NCBI GenBank assembly: GCA_000961725.1
Contig: LADS01000017.1
Span: forward strand, 1 to 47,075
Source: Desulfobulbaceae bacterium BRH_c16a
Lineage (GTDB): Bacteria; Desulfobacterota; Desulfobulbia; Desulfobulbales; Desulfocapsaceae
Direction: 5' to 3'
DNA length: 47,075 bases
Shown here: one piece after another, positions 27,089-35,694 of the stretch
Layout: every line of letters begins with the position of its first letter
Numbering within the stretch: position 1 is the stretch's first letter
Program-made: the position numbers and the translations under genes
The notes under the pieces: generated by a model
What the model saw: only the letters and a program-made list of their open reading frames with translations
The model's database searches: none
Told to the model about the DNA's origin: nothing

Positions 27089-28012
27089 TTATTCCTGTCC
27101 TTCTTTAATTCTGCTTATCCGCACCATCTTCAGCTGCCTGTTGTCCGCACTTTTTGCTTCAAAACGAAAACCGCCGATCATGACGACATCCCCCTGCACC
27201 GCCAGCCGGCCAAGAGTATGAATGACCAGACCGCCAACGGATTCAAAGGGCCCTTCGGGAAATTCAGTATGAAAATATTCTTCGATCACTTCAACATCGA
27301 CCCAGGCATGAACCTGAATCGTCGTTTCATCGATCACCTCGATCTCTTCTTCGTCATCGTCGTATTCATCGTCAATCTCTCCGACGATTTCCTCAAGGAT
27401 ATCCTCAAGGGTGATGAGACCGCGCAGCGTGCCGAATTCGTCGGTCACCATGGCCATATGAATCTTCCGCTTCTGGAACTCTCGCAGTAAATCGACAATA
27501 GGTTTCTTTTCCGAGATAAAATAGACCGGCCGGAGGTAGCTTTCGATATTGAACGGCTCCGCTTCCGGCCGGGCGCAGAGCTTGAGCAGATCTTTTGCAT
27601 GCATCGCGCCTATAACGCGATCCGAGTTTTCCCGATAGACAGGAATTCTGGTAAAGCCGCTCTGGATGACGATATCGATGAGTTCCGACAGCGGCGCAGC
27701 CTCATCGAAGGAGACAACCTCCGCCGCCGGAGTCATGATTTCCGAGGCAAAGGTCTCTCGAAACTCAAGAATGGAATTGATCATCTTTTCTTCAAGAGAA
27801 GATATCAGACCGTGTTCCTCGCCTTCCTCGAGAAGTTCCTGGATCTCGTGATCGAGATCTTCCTTGGTTCCGGGTTTCTTGAAATTGAGCATGGCCAGGA
27901 TACGTTTCAGGGTGCCGGGTTCCTGGTCGGGTTCCTGTTCAGGTTCCTGGTCGGGTTCCTGCTCGGAGGTCTGATCGGACTCCTTTGCTTCTGTGTTTGA
28001 ATTGCTGTTCAT
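27089..28012 (-). CDS. corC: CorC/HlyC-type CBS protein (short form)
   Basis: This is about 307 residues with a CBS domain pair (EIMTPAAEVVSFDEAAPLSE to VIGAMHAKDLL, then VYFISEKKPIVDLLREFQ to RGLITLEDILEEIVGEI) and a C-terminal CorC_HlyC domain. The long-form membrane DUF21 domain is missing, so it is the soluble type linked to Mg/Co handling and ribosome maturation. Residues 1-40 are a low-complexity EPDQEPEQ-type run (about 10-27). The ATG at 28012 is chosen because upstream sequence of the longer frame (to 28294) does not look like coding. The ribosome site is weak, so the start is uncertain. It lies 3 bp before lnt. Confidence 0.8.
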   Translation of the reverse strand: MNSNSNTEAKESDQTSEQEPDQEPEQEPDQEPGTLKRILAMLNFKKPGTKEDLDHEIQELLEEGEEHGLISSLEEKMINSILEFRETFASEIMTPAAEVVSFDEAAPLSELIDIVIQSGFTRIPVYRENSDRVIGAMHAKDLLKLCARPEAEPFNIESYLRPVYFISEKKPIVDLLREFQKRKIHMAMVTDEFGTLRGLITLEDILEEIVGEIDDEYDDDEEEIEVIDETTIQVHAWVDVEVIEEYFHTEFPEGPFESVGGLVIHTLGRLAVQGDVVMIGGFRFEAKSADNRQLKMVRISRIKEGQE

Positions 28013-28452
28013 CTGTTGATTATCGACTGCCTTCCGGCAAGCTCCAAAAAATTTTGCAGAGACTGTCATACCCCTGAAGAGGTACTTAAAAAAGTCTCGG
28101 TTCTTGCGGTCGGCTCGATAGTTTTCCCCTTCCGCGGTTATAATATTTGTACCTAGATAAATAACACCGGGAGCGGAAAAATCAATCTTTCTCATGGCAA
28201 TTCTTTCAGGCTCCTGCTCGAAAAACAGCTGTAATCCTGTCAAGCAGAAATTTTTTTGACGGACAGGCAGCCGGTTATTCGGAGCGGAAGACACTCGTTG
28301 TGCAACATTTTGCTTTTCTAAACGGCAGGGTGTGACTATAGTAGCGTCGTTTTCATCCCCTGTGTTATCATACTGCGTAGTAGCATCACAACATCAAGAG
28401 ACGACCTGAATCGTCGAACATACTGTCCCCATTACATTCAACGAGGAAAAGT
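28013..28452. other. Intergenic region between corC and biotin carboxylase
   Basis: Between the divergent starts there is no clear gene. The minus-strand frame could stretch corC to 28294, adding 94 residues without a recognised domain. Near 28075 a GAGGTACTTA motif resembles part of the structured repeat but lacks its C/G tract. The promoter for the next gene was not identified with confidence. Confidence 0.35.
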
Positions 28453-29856
28453 TTGGAAGGAAAGGTTCTCATAGCCAATCGTGGAGAAATAGCCATTCGA
28501 ATCATGAATGCCTGCAAGGATCTTGGTCTCGAATATGTCGTTGTTTACACTGAAGCCGACAAGGATTCCGAGCATGTTCAACGCAATACTACCAGCGGCA
28601 CCGGACAAAATGCGTGGCGTATAACCAGCTACACCGAACCCAACGATATTTTCGCGGTGGCCGATCACACCGGCTGCACAGCCATCCATCCCGGTTATGG
28701 ATTTTTCTCCGAAGATTTCCGTTTTGCGAGAAGGGCGACCAAGCGCGACCGGCCCCTGATCTTCATCGGGCCGAACTGGGAAGTGATCAGGGATCTCGGC
28801 GATAAGATCAACACCAAAAAAGTCGCCAACCAGCTCGGCATCCCTACCATTCCCGGCACGGATGCGCCAATATACAATGAGATGGAAGCGGAGGAAATTG
28901 CCGCGCAGCTCCTTCTCGACCAGCAGGAAAAAGGCATTGAACAACCCTCCATCCTGGTCAAGGCTGCCGCCGGCGGCGGCGGCATGGGCATTGAGGAAGT
29001 GGTTGAAATCGAGACCTTCCGCAGGATCTACCGGCAGCTGCAGAACTATGCAAAACGGCAGTTCGGCGACGGCGGGGTTCTGATCGAGCAATGTCTGCGC
29101 GACTATAATCATCTCGAAGTGCAGCTGGTCTGCTCCAAGTTTGGCGAACGTATCCATTTCAGCTCGCGAAACTGCACCATCCAGTCAACCGGTCGCCAGA
29201 AAAGGGTCGAAGCAGCGCCTGGATTTCACAAGTCTGCCTTTGACTACGACTTTGACGAGAAGAAAGTGCTCGACCAGATTGTCCAGTATTCGCTCAAGCT
29301 GGCCAATCACGTCAAATATGACAACGTCGGCACCTGGGAGTGGATCGTCAGCCGCGCCGGGCAGCCCTATCTGCTCGAGGTAAATACTCGCATTCAGGTT
29401 GAAAATGACATATCTGCCAGGATCAGTTATATTAACGGTGAGCAACCGAACCTGATCCGCGAACAGATCCGCCTCGGCCTCGGCGAAAGGATCGGCTATA
29501 AACAGAACGCGGTCAAATTTAAAGGCGCCGCCATCGAACTGCGCATTGTGGCGGAGAATACCCGCCGCGGCTTTGCGCCGTGGATCGGCACGATCACCGA
29601 GTTTAAGTTTCCGAAATATCCGTGGTCGGTAGTCTATACCCATGTACCCACGGACCGTCCCTATCCAATCCCCAGCGATTTCGATCCTAACCTCGCGCTG
29701 GCCCTGGTCTGGGGAGACTCGGTGGAGGATGCGAAGACAAAAGCGGCACAGTTTATCGATGAAACAGTGATTTGCGGGAAGGATTCGAACAATAACCCGA
29801 TAATAACCAACCTCGACTACCTTAAAAACAACCTGGATCGCCTTCTGGCTTTTTAG
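28453..29856 (+). CDS. Biotin carboxylase, divergent (AccC type)
   Basis: This is a 467-residue ATP-grasp enzyme that carboxylates biotin on its carrier protein with bicarbonate and ATP. It starts with TTG behind ACGAGGAAAA. The fold is clear: GKVLIANRGEIAIRI, IHPGYGFFSED, a P-loop KAAAGGGGMG and a VGTWEWIV region. Two active-site signatures differ from the usual. The common 'NTRIQVEHPVTE' is NTRIQVENDISARIS, and the CSIQRRHQK segment is CTIQSTGRQKRVE. It is next to a fused carboxyltransferase with 128 bp between, so a shared role in acetyl-CoA carboxylase is likely. No biotin carrier gene is seen here. A related carboxylase with another acyl-CoA is possible. Confidence 0.85.
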   Translation: MEGKVLIANRGEIAIRIMNACKDLGLEYVVVYTEADKDSEHVQRNTTSGTGQNAWRITSYTEPNDIFAVADHTGCTAIHPGYGFFSEDFRFARRATKRDRPLIFIGPNWEVIRDLGDKINTKKVANQLGIPTIPGTDAPIYNEMEAEEIAAQLLLDQQEKGIEQPSILVKAAAGGGGMGIEEVVEIETFRRIYRQLQNYAKRQFGDGGVLIEQCLRDYNHLEVQLVCSKFGERIHFSSRNCTIQSTGRQKRVEAAPGFHKSAFDYDFDEKKVLDQIVQYSLKLANHVKYDNVGTWEWIVSRAGQPYLLEVNTRIQVENDISARISYINGEQPNLIREQIRLGLGERIGYKQNAVKFKGAAIELRIVAENTRRGFAPWIGTITEFKFPKYPWSVVYTHVPTDRPYPIPSDFDPNLALALVWGDSVEDAKTKAAQFIDETVICGKDSNNNPIITNLDYLKNNLDRLLAF

Positions 29857-29924
29857 TACCTTGGAAATTCTTTTCTTGTTTTTAGAAAGTTTTTGGTGAA
29901 GGTACTTATCCCCCTCAAGGGGGG
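29855..29924 (+). repeat. Structured repeat element, copy 3 of 3
   Basis: It starts inside the TAG stop of the biotin carboxylase gene. Outer stem AGTACCTT (29855-29862) pairs perfectly with AAGGTACT (29899-29906). Next come TAT and CCCCC (29910-29914) pairing with GGGGG (29919-29923), loop TCAA. Compared with copy 1, one stem base pair changed G-C to A-T, keeping the pairing. The next gene starts 60 bp downstream. Confidence 0.65.
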
Positions 29925-29984
29925 ACTGAAAAGAGTTCCCGCTGGTCGGGGTCAGGCGATTAAAATTGAGATATAGTTTTCAAC

Positions 29985-32264
29985 ATGAAAGAATTACAGA
30001 AGCAGCTTCTGAAAATCGAAGAGCGGATAAATTATCTGCTGCAAATTAAAGACTACTCAAACTGGGGCAACCTCGACGGTTTCAAGAACAATCTCGAGCA
30101 GATTAAGCAGTCGATTTATGATCTTACCGAGGAAAAACTGACGGCGGAGATCCGCAAGCTCGACGAGTCGATCAGTTTTCTCGAAGAGCGGGCCGAGGAA
30201 CACCTCACGCCCATGGAACGGGTGCGGATCGTCCGCAGCATACAACGCTTCAGCCTGAAGGATATTCTTGAAAATGTCTATGAAGACTATACCGAACTTG
30301 GCGGAGAGGGCGAAGCCAATGTCGACCCGGCGATGATCTGCGCCAAAGCCACTATCACCCGAAGGATCAAGAACAAGCCCTACACCGCTTCGGTCATGGT
30401 AATCGGCCAGGAGACCGGCCATGGCGAGGAGTTCCGCAACGGCGGATCCTGCCGGCCGCAGGGCAATGAAAAGGCTCTGAGGTATATGAAGGTCGCCGAG
30501 ACCGAAGGCATACCTATTCATTTTTATATCTTCACGCCCGGTTCCTATCCGATCGAGGAAGGTTCCGGCGCAGCTCAGCAGATCGCCAGGAACATTTACG
30601 CCATGACCAAACTCAGGGTGCCGATGATCTCGATGATCTCCGAGGGCGGTTCGGGCGGGGCCGAAGCGATCGGTCTTTCCGACTACCGGCTGATGGCATC
30701 GCACGGCTACTATTCTGTTATCTCTCCGGAAGGCGCGGCGGCGATCGAAGGGAAGATCCGCGAAGGTTCGAAAGTTCCCAAGGAGCTGATCGAGGTCTGT
30801 GCCGACCGGCTCAAGCTGACCGCCAAGGACAATCTGGAAAAAGGCACCATCGACCGGATCATCTATGAACCGCTGCTCGGGGCAAGAAGAGACGACTTCA
30901 CCTTTTTTGCCAAACTCCGGGCGGAAATACTCAGGGCAACCGACAAGGTCGTCCTCTCCACCAAAAGTTTTTCCGTTCTGCGGACCTATGAAATCAGGCG
31001 CAAAAAACATCAGCCGGCGACCGAGGAACTGCAGATCGAAGTGCCATGGGACCTGAATAAAGATGAAATAAAGCGGCTGCTTGAGCTGCGCTCAAAAAAA
31101 TACCTGACAATGGGCAAAGTCGGCTTTATCGGCCAGGCCGATGCCGAAGACGGGCTGTACAATCTCGCCAAGGTGAGAACGGAAAAAATCTATTACACCC
31201 TCCGTTACGACATCATGAAGAACCACAAACGCCAGGTGCGCAAGGTCTTAAATGATGTTTCCGGCGAAGGCTCGGTCATGATCAGACGCATCACCGAACC
31301 GATCAACTCCTTCATGGAGCTGTGGGGCAAAAAGAAAAAGCAGGAAAGACCGCAACGCCTCCTCACCTATAATGGCGGAACAAATCAGCCGGACAGCCAG
31401 TCCCCACGAGTGGATCCACTGGAACTCACCGATACCTACACCAGCCCGCTGGCCAACAAGGATCGCACCGTCACCTGCCCCAATGCCGACAAACATGGCT
31501 GCAAAGATCTCTGGATTCCGGATCTTTATGGCGAATTCGCAGGGGTCTGCGAGACATGCGGCCACCATTTCCCGCTGGAGCACCAGTGGTATCTGCAGAA
31601 TATTTTCGATCCCGGCTCAATCAGCCAGTTCAACAACGAAATAACTGCCGGCAACCCGCTGAACTACACCGGCTTTACCGAGAGGCTGCAACGGGCCAAG
31701 GATAAAACCGGAAAACGGTCGGGCAACATGACCTTCCATGCCAAGGTGAACGGCATCCATATCATCGTCACCATGCTCTATTCCGATTTCCGCAACGGCA
31801 CGGTCGGTTCGGCCGAGGGTGAAAAGTTCGCCCAGGCCTGTGCCCTGGCCAAACGCAAGAAACGGCCACTGCTCGCCTATGTGCACACGACCGGCGGTAT
31901 CCGCATCCAGGAGGGCACTCTCGGGGTCACACAGATGCCCAAGTGCACCATGGCGGTGCGGGAATATATCGATGCCGGCGGCCTCTATCTGGTGGTCTAC
32001 GACAACAACTCCTATGCCGGTCCGGTGGCCTCTTTTCTCGGCTGCTCCCCGTATCAGTTCGCGATCAGGTCGAGCCGGGTTGGCTTTGCCGGTCCACGGG
32101 TCATCCGGGAGACGACCGGCTCGGAGATCCCACCCGATTATCACTCCGCGAGAAATGCCCTGAAGCGCGGGCATATCCAGGGGATATGGGATCGTCGCGA
32201 TTTCAGGAGAAATCTGCACAAAGCCCTGCTTACCATGGGCAGCCCAAGCCTGTATTACCGCTGA
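29985..32264 (+). CDS. Acetyl-CoA carboxylase carboxyltransferase, AccA-AccD fusion
   Basis: This 759-residue protein fuses both carboxyltransferase halves, in the order alpha then beta. Residues 1-330 are AccA-like (PMERVRIVRSIQRFSLKDIL, GEEFRNGGSCRPQG, IPIHFYIFTPGSYPIEEGS, MISEGGSGGAEAIG). Residues about 480-759 are AccD-like with a zinc ribbon (CPNADKHGC and CETC) and the GTVGSAEGEKFAQA, TTGGIRIQEGTLGV and SYAGPVASF motifs. The usual fusion order in other bacteria is beta-alpha. The middle part (330-480) is a linker with a basic stretch. It would transfer CO2 from carboxybiotin to acetyl-CoA to make malonyl-CoA. The partner biotin carboxylase is directly upstream. Confidence 0.88.
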   Translation: MKELQKQLLKIEERINYLLQIKDYSNWGNLDGFKNNLEQIKQSIYDLTEEKLTAEIRKLDESISFLEERAEEHLTPMERVRIVRSIQRFSLKDILENVYEDYTELGGEGEANVDPAMICAKATITRRIKNKPYTASVMVIGQETGHGEEFRNGGSCRPQGNEKALRYMKVAETEGIPIHFYIFTPGSYPIEEGSGAAQQIARNIYAMTKLRVPMISMISEGGSGGAEAIGLSDYRLMASHGYYSVISPEGAAAIEGKIREGSKVPKELIEVCADRLKLTAKDNLEKGTIDRIIYEPLLGARRDDFTFFAKLRAEILRATDKVVLSTKSFSVLRTYEIRRKKHQPATEELQIEVPWDLNKDEIKRLLELRSKKYLTMGKVGFIGQADAEDGLYNLAKVRTEKIYYTLRYDIMKNHKRQVRKVLNDVSGEGSVMIRRITEPINSFMELWGKKKKQERPQRLLTYNGGTNQPDSQSPRVDPLELTDTYTSPLANKDRTVTCPNADKHGCKDLWIPDLYGEFAGVCETCGHHFPLEHQWYLQNIFDPGSISQFNNEITAGNPLNYTGFTERLQRAKDKTGKRSGNMTFHAKVNGIHIIVTMLYSDFRNGTVGSAEGEKFAQACALAKRKKRPLLAYVHTTGGIRIQEGTLGVTQMPKCTMAVREYIDAGGLYLVVYDNNSYAGPVASFLGCSPYQFAIRSSRVGFAGPRVIRETTGSEIPPDYHSARNALKRGHIQGIWDRRDFRRNLHKALLTMGSPSLYYR

Positions 32265-32276
32265 GACGCTTTACCG

Positions 32277-32316
32277 CGCCCCTGTTTCTCCGAGCGACAG
32301 GGGCGTGACTTTTCTC
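32277..32316 (+). terminator. Intrinsic terminator after accA-accD
   Basis: Stem CGCCCCTGT / ACAGGGGCG (32277-32285 and 32297-32305) with an 11-base loop is followed by a T-rich run (TTTTCTCTTTT). It ends the carboxyltransferase transcript and lies next to the convergent gene whose stop is at 32319. Confidence 0.75.
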
Positions 32317-32318
32317 TT

Positions 32319-35300
32319 TTACCTCTCCGCCAGGGCCTGACGGACGACAGACAACAGTTTCTCCCGCGAATAGGGCTTTGCCGCTACCCCGCAGAATCCG
32401 TAGGTCGCGTAATTGGCCATGACCGGATCTTCGGCATAGCCGCTGGAGACTATGACCCGGGCGCCTTCATTGAGTTCCAGGAGTCTTTTAACCACCTCCT
32501 TGCCGCCCATCCCACCGGGGATAGTCAGATCGGTGATAACCAAATCGAAGGGTTCCCCGGCCTCGAGAGCCCGTTTATAGCTGGCAATCGCCTCGGTGCC
32601 ACCCAGGACGGTTTCGACCAGATAGCCTGCCCGCTCAAGAAACCTGCTGGTTACCTTGCAGATCATCTCCTCATCATCGACCACCAGCACCCGAAGCTCG
32701 GCTGCGCCACCGGCCTTCTCGCCCGTTCCGACATCGGCGGCATGAGAGAGCTCAGCCTTGCTGACAGGGAGATACAGCGAAAATGTGGTGCCGACGGCGG
32801 GAGTCGATTCGACTGTAATGCAGCCCCCGTGTTTTTTTATGATGGAGTAGGTTGTAGCAAGCCCAAGTCCCCTGCCTAAACGCCTGGTGGTAAAATAGGG
32901 ATCGAATATCTGACCGAGGTATTTTTCTTCAATCCCCTCTCCCTCATCCCGTACAATCACCTTTACATAGTTTCCGGCAGCCAGTTCGGCAATTTCACCC
33001 TCGCCGACTGCGGCATTCTTCATGGTGATAAAGAGATGGCCGCCATCGGCCATGGCCTGTTTGGCGTTGATGGTCAGGTTGGAAAACACCTGCTGGATCT
33101 GCCCCTTATCTACTTCCGCCACCCAAAGGTCCGAAGCGATATCGAACACCGGCTTGACGTTGCTGCCGGAAAGATCGAAACGCACAACCTCCTCGACCAG
33201 GGTGGCGATGCTTACCCCTTCCCGCACCGGATTGCCGCCTTTGGCAAAGATCAGCAGCTGCTGGGTGAGACGGGTAGCCCTGCTCATCGACTTCTGGGCA
33301 TCGTTCAGATGCTCCATGGCCGGATGATCCTTGGGCAGCTCGTTTTTGGCGATTGTCAGGTTGCCGAAAAGCCCCATGAGGATGTTATTGAAATCATGGG
33401 CGATCCCTCCGGCGAGAGTGCCGACGCTCTCCAGTTTGTGAATCTTCAGCAGATCGCCCTCCATCCGCTTTCTGGCAGTGACATCCTCGACTGCAATAAC
33501 GATATTCTTGACCCTGCCGCCGCTGTCCTTCAGAGGGTATATCCTGGTACTGAGCCACTGCCCCTCGCTGCCGCCGATCCCGTCGATCCCGCCGGCTGGA
33601 GCCAGCCGGTATTCCGGCACAAGAACCGTTTCTCCGCCATAGGCCCGCTGCGCATACGGGAGCAGCCTGGCCCTGTCCGCTTCGCTGTTTTTCAGGATAT
33701 TGAAGGTGTTGACCATGTGAGCTGCCGGCGCCCGCCACAATTCCTCAAATGCCCGGTTGACACCGATCAGCAGGCCGTCCAGATCGTAAATTTCGATGGC
33801 CGCCGGCGACTGGTGCATCACCATCTTGAATCTTGCCTCACTCTCCAGCAACTCGGTGTTCTTCAGGTGCAGCTCTTCATTGAGGGCAATCAACTCCTCG
33901 TTGGTCGACTCCAGCTCCTCCTTGGCTGCCTCCAACTCCTCGTTGACGCTCTGCAATTCCTCGTTGGTCGACTGCACCTCTTCATTCGCCGTCCAGAGTT
34001 CCTGGTTGACATCGTCCTTTTCCTCGATGATGGTCTGCAGGTACTCCTTGGTTGCCATCAGTTCGCGGCGGAGTTCCAGCAATTCCCTGTCTTTTGCCGA
34101 ATCCTCCAGGGCGTCCAGGCCGGCCTGGTCCACAGCCATTCGTACCGATTCCTTTTCCTCTTCAAACAGCAGAAGAAAAAAGACCTCGCTATCGCCTTCG
34201 TTCTGCACGGGAATGACGGAAATATCGATGGTATTCTGCTCCTCGCCATAACTGAACGGGATGTTTCTTTTACGCACCGTCTTCCGATCTCTTTTTGCCT
34301 CTTCGATGGCCACATAAAGATCCGGCATCAAACTGTGCCCGGCCATTCTTGAGAGTTTCAGGCTGGCTTCACCGGTCGAAGGATCGAGATACCTCGAGGT
34401 CCGTCCCTGGAACTGGCGGATCTGCAGATTGACATCGACCAGAACTCCCGGCGGAGCATACCTCTCGAGCAGAACCTGTTCTATCTTCCTGTTCAAATCA
34501 CCTGCCTCCGAGTGCTTGGTTCGCAGAACAGGCTCGGCCTGACTCCTGATCCTCTGGTTGAAGATCGATGAGCTGACCGGGAAACGATATGGCTGCTTGT
34601 TCGCGAGAATTCTCTTGGAAAAGATATTTTGACGCTTATCGACCTGATTGAACAGCTGCGGAAATCTCCCCAGAGTCTCGGAAGTACCAAGAAGCAGAAA
34701 CCCGGAAGGCTTGAGAGCAAAATGAAAGAGCGGAATAACCGTATCCTGAAAGGTTGTATCGAAGTAGATCAGGAGGTTACGGCAACTGAGCAGATCGATA
34801 TTCGGAAACGGCGGATCCTGGGTAATGTCCTGGGTGGCAAACACGCACATTTCCCGGATATGCTTGATCACCCGGTATCCTTTCGGGGTCTTGTCGAAAA
34901 ATCGTTCCAGCCGCTCGGGCGACACGTGTTTTTCTATTTTTTCCGAATAGAGCGCCGATCGTGCCGCGACAATATGGTCGCCGACCAGATCCGTGCCGAA
35001 AAACTGGCCGGTCACCTCCAGTTTATTCGCTTCAAGAAATTCATAGAGACAGATCGCCAGCGAATACACCTCCTCCCCGGTCGAACATCCCGGAACCCAG
35101 ACCCGAATCGGCGTTTTCACCGTACGGTTTTCCACCAGAAGAGGAAAAATCTCCGTTTTCAGCGTCTCAAAGATCTGTGGATCGCGGAAAAATTCGGTGA
35201 AATAGAGGAGAAGATCACGATGCAGCAGATTAAGCTCCTCGGTATCCGCGATCAGATGGTTCAGGTATCCGGCGAAACTGCTCTTTTTACAAAGGGCCAT

Positions 35301-35513
35301 TCTCCTGGCAATACGACGAAATACCGTGGATTGCCGGTAATGGGTGAAATCGACGGTTTCCTGGTCGTAGAGCATTTTCAGAATCTGCTCAAAGGCCTCT
35401 CGCTCCCCTGCACCCAGGAGTATGAAGGTTTCGGCCACACCGCGATCTTCCTGAAAATCGGGATGCGTCAAATCAAATGATGCAACATCATCATGGTTCT
35501 GGTGGTTATCCAT
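32319..35513 (-). CDS. CheR-PAS-histidine kinase-receiver hybrid protein
   Basis: This 1,064-residue cytoplasmic protein has, in order: a CheR-type methyltransferase domain (about 40-310, SAM motif VWVPGCSTGEEVYS); a PAS-like region; a long coiled coil (about 470-560) of NEELQSTNEEL-type repeats; a PAS domain (about 570-690); HisKA with VGTLAGGIAHDFNNIL; HATPase_c (N box INAKQAM, G boxes EGEGIEEKYLG and RRLGRGLGL); and a C-terminal receiver (RVLVVDDEEM, acceptor Asp in LVITDLTIP). There is no CheB domain. It lies downstream of the CheB-CheR protein on the same strand (181 bp gap). CheR usually methylates receptor glutamates, but here the target is unknown. Confidence 0.88.
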   Translation of the reverse strand: MDNHQNHDDVASFDLTHPDFQEDRGVAETFILLGAGEREAFEQILKMLYDQETVDFTHYRQSTVFRRIARRMALCKKSSFAGYLNHLIADTEELNLLHRDLLLYFTEFFRDPQIFETLKTEIFPLLVENRTVKTPIRVWVPGCSTGEEVYSLAICLYEFLEANKLEVTGQFFGTDLVGDHIVAARSALYSEKIEKHVSPERLERFFDKTPKGYRVIKHIREMCVFATQDITQDPPFPNIDLLSCRNLLIYFDTTFQDTVIPLFHFALKPSGFLLLGTSETLGRFPQLFNQVDKRQNIFSKRILANKQPYRFPVSSSIFNQRIRSQAEPVLRTKHSEAGDLNRKIEQVLLERYAPPGVLVDVNLQIRQFQGRTSRYLDPSTGEASLKLSRMAGHSLMPDLYVAIEEAKRDRKTVRKRNIPFSYGEEQNTIDISVIPVQNEGDSEVFFLLLFEEEKESVRMAVDQAGLDALEDSAKDRELLELRRELMATKEYLQTIIEEKDDVNQELWTANEEVQSTNEELQSVNEELEAAKEELESTNEELIALNEELHLKNTELLESEARFKMVMHQSPAAIEIYDLDGLLIGVNRAFEELWRAPAAHMVNTFNILKNSEADRARLLPYAQRAYGGETVLVPEYRLAPAGGIDGIGGSEGQWLSTRIYPLKDSGGRVKNIVIAVEDVTARKRMEGDLLKIHKLESVGTLAGGIAHDFNNILMGLFGNLTIAKNELPKDHPAMEHLNDAQKSMSRATRLTQQLLIFAKGGNPVREGVSIATLVEEVVRFDLSGSNVKPVFDIASDLWVAEVDKGQIQQVFSNLTINAKQAMADGGHLFITMKNAAVGEGEIAELAAGNYVKVIVRDEGEGIEEKYLGQIFDPYFTTRRLGRGLGLATTYSIIKKHGGCITVESTPAVGTTFSLYLPVSKAELSHAADVGTGEKAGGAAELRVLVVDDEEMICKVTSRFLERAGYLVETVLGGTEAIASYKRALEAGEPFDLVITDLTIPGGMGGKEVVKRLLELNEGARVIVSSGYAEDPVMANYATYGFCGVAAKPYSREKLLSVVRQALAER

Positions 35514-35694
35514 TTCATCCGCCTGTTAAATAAATTCCATCTCCGGACTCCGATCCAGCCATCCACATACTCTTTACATGCTCTTAAAAAAAATTGCAGT
35601 GAAGTATGCTACATGAATCTTGCCAAAACAGCAACGGAAGGCTGGAAAACAGCTGATGGGGATTTCAAGCGGACTGAAGCGGCAGTCCAGGAGT
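35514..35694. other. Gap between two CheR-type genes
   Basis: Short AT-rich sequence with no gene. No sigma54 motif (GG-N10-GC) was found, so the hybrid kinase may be read from the upstream transcript or from a promoter I did not see. Confidence 0.35.

Noticed and set aside
28298..28312. CGTTGTGCAACA near biotin carboxylase as a fourth activator site
   Set aside because: It lacks two central bases of the 14-bp palindrome, and no GG-N10-GC promoter follows within 150 bp.
33036..34352. 438-codon + strand ORF opposite the CheR-kinase gene
   Set aside because: It is a shadow of the coiled-coil and kinase part on the minus strand, with repeated Leu/Gln runs and no domain.
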